Below are positions 63,006 through 64,000 of a stretch of 64,000 nt of DNA, one piece after another. Within the stretch, counting starts at the first letter, position 1, and each line of letters starts with the position of its first letter. Source of the DNA: Sphingomonas sp. JC676 (GTDB lineage Bacteria; Pseudomonadota; Alphaproteobacteria; Sphingomonadales; Sphingomonadaceae); NCBI RefSeq assembly GCF_014489075.1, contig NZ_JACTGR010000001.1:930001-994000 (forward strand). Reading direction: 5' to 3'. A model generated the notes under the pieces. It saw only the letters and a program-made list of their open reading frames with translations. It had not been told where the DNA came from and did not search any database. Both the position numbers and the translations under genes were made by a program.

Positions 63006-63227
63006 TCAGATCCGGACGGGACGGGCGCGGGACAGCGCAAGGCGGGTCGCGCTGCGCATCTCGGCGGCGTCGGGGAAGTAGCGGAACAGCCGGTCCTTGA
63101 TGGCGAGCCGTTCCTTCTTGAGGCGGCGCAGGCGCAGATCATCGGGCATGCGGCGGGCGAGCTCGCGGCGGATCTCGCGGTTGAGGACGCGGTGGGCGGC
63201 GATCAGCCGCTCGATCAGGGTATTCAT
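63006..63227 (-). CDS. DUF465 (YdcH-like) protein
   Basis: A 73-residue helical hairpin protein: MNTLIERLIAAHRVLNREIR, MPDDLRLRRLKKERLAIKDR and FRYFPDA. This pattern (short helix, PDxxLxxLKKxxLxxKD) is DUF465. Function unknown. First gene of a likely operon with the Bax-inhibitor-like protein. Confidence 0.85.
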   Translation of the reverse strand: MNTLIERLIAAHRVLNREIRRELARRMPDDLRLRRLKKERLAIKDRLFRYFPDAAEMRSATRLALSRARPVRI

Positions 63228-63475
63228 AAGCCTCTTTCCATCGATGGTTGCATCGATCGAGCGGCTCGGCGGAGGGGGCGGTTAAGGGGGAGGGGCCACC
63301 GTCCAGCACCGAGCACGCTCGATGCGGTCCGACATCACAAGGGCTTCAAGAAAGCCCTCGTCAGAGGGGCCCGGTCCGCACTTCAAGGATAGTGAGGCAG
63401 CGGCACGGGTACAAGGCGGCCGTTTGTAACGAAGTGTTGCTGGGGGCCGCCTTCAGTGGGGCGGCCCCCAACCCA

Positions 63476-64000
63476 TCAGCGGCAGGTGACCTGCTGCTGG
63501 TTGCGGTCGATCGCGCTGCCGAGCGCCGCGCCGGCGACAGCGCCGAGCAAAGTGCCGACGGTGCGCGAATGGCGGTTCGAGATGGCGTTGCCGAACAGGC
63601 CGCCCGCGGCGCCGCCGACGATCAGGCCGGTCGTGCCGTCGTTGCGGCGGCAATAATAGCGGCCGTCCTGCCCGCGATAGACGCGGTCGTTCGGGCCGAG
63701 CACGCGCTCCTGATAGTTGGGGCCCGAGCGATAATAGCGCGCGGCGTCATAATCGCCCTCGTCGCGCTCGTCGTCATAGCCGGCATTGTAGCCGGGGCCA
63801 TTATTGTAGCCGGGGCGCGGCGGGGGACCGTAATCGGCGCGGCTGTTCCGCGAGGCGCGATAGCGCTCGACGGCCGCCTGATAGGCCTCATATTCGGAAT
63901 CGAAGCGGCGCTGGGCGGCGTCGAACCGGGCTTCCTCGTCCGACTGGCTGGAATAGCGCTGCGCGGTCTGCGCGGCGGCGGGGGTGGCAATGGCGAAGCA
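63476..64000 (-). CDS. Exported glycine-zipper protein, partial (start beyond right edge)
   Basis: The frame is open from the window edge to TGA at 63476. It opens inside a signal peptide (CFAIATPAAA before QTAQRY), then a helix FDAAQRRFDSEYEAYQAAVE, a Gly/Tyr/Asn-rich segment (PRPGYNNGPGYNAGYDDERD), GPNDRVYRGQDGRYYCRRND and a glycine zipper GLIVGGAAGGLFGNAI with GTLLGAVAGAALGSAI. It resembles the complete protein at 10819, with added YYCRRND. A role in the envelope is likely. Confidence 0.88.
   Translation of the reverse strand, partial: CFAIATPAAAQTAQRYSSQSDEEARFDAAQRRFDSEYEAYQAAVERYRASRNSRADYGPPPRPGYNNGPGYNAGYDDERDEGDYDAARYYRSGPNYQERVLGPNDRVYRGQDGRYYCRRNDGTTGLIVGGAAGGLFGNAISNRHSRTVGTLLGAVAGAALGSAIDRNQQQVTCR

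Overview
The window reads as chromosomal DNA of a high-GC alphaproteobacterium, most likely a sphingomonad (Sphingomonas or a close relative). This is inferred from the gene content: a large TonB-dependent receptor with a VVTGSRI TonB-box region, a class II DAHP synthase, a tolC / DUF2497 (PopZ-like) / valS neighbourhood, a 2-oxoacid:ferredoxin oxidoreductase pair, a short arginine-succinyltransferase cluster, and MerR-controlled acyl-CoA dehydrogenase. There is no rRNA, CRISPR array, transposase or complete prophage. Two tRNAs are present (Cys-GCA and Arg-ACG).

Layout. 1-1861: 5' part of a TonB receptor (minus). 2294-4287: small stress-type genes (four short unknown proteins, a cold-shock protein, a coiled-coil DUF6481-like protein). 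4387-10601 (minus): DAHP synthase with an XRE-type N-terminal extension, an ArsR/SRPBCC pair, a hydroxyacid dehydrogenase coupled to an OB-like/TM2 protein, cysS and two small proteins. 10819-13427: glycine-zipper protein, a papain-like peptidase joined to an alpha/beta hydrolase, tRNA-Cys. 13595-27816 (plus): PCMT-like protein, TolC, PopZ-like protein, S9 peptidase, valS, MATE exporter, hemB with three tandem GNAT genes, fused membrane/spermidine-synthase protein. 28386-33417: tRNA-Arg followed by three overlapping or abutting genes for exported proteins with phage-virion-like sequence. 33668-43018: threonine synthase, PL10 pectate lyase with a histidine-kinase-like protein lacking its phosphoacceptor His, an M20/astA/astB arginine-catabolism cluster, DUF481 outer-membrane protein, rppH. 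43064-49983 (plus): deacetylase-like protein, korA-korB, CFA-synthase-like methyltransferase, serine hydrolase. 50081-56231: SDR, purF, a frameshifted Rho-N-like gene, hisI, a lipoprotein, MerR regulator with acyl-CoA dehydrogenase. 56519-64000 (minus, apart from one 25-residue membrane mini-protein on plus): SleB-type cell-wall hydrolase, cysK, two MFS transporters, zinc-ribbon protein, Bax-inhibitor-like protein, DUF465 protein and a partial glycine-zipper protein.

Most genes are housekeeping and many pairs overlap by 4 bp (ATGA or GTGA), so the transcription units can be read with fair confidence. A family of about 80-bp palindromic repeats occurs seven times, always just after a stop codon of a plus-strand gene. 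The most unusual items are the peptidase/hydrolase fusion, the XRE-DAHP synthase fusion with an internal start, the exported phage-like trio beside tRNA-Arg, the kinase-like protein without its histidine, and the repeat family. No complete new multi-gene system could be demonstrated from sequence alone.
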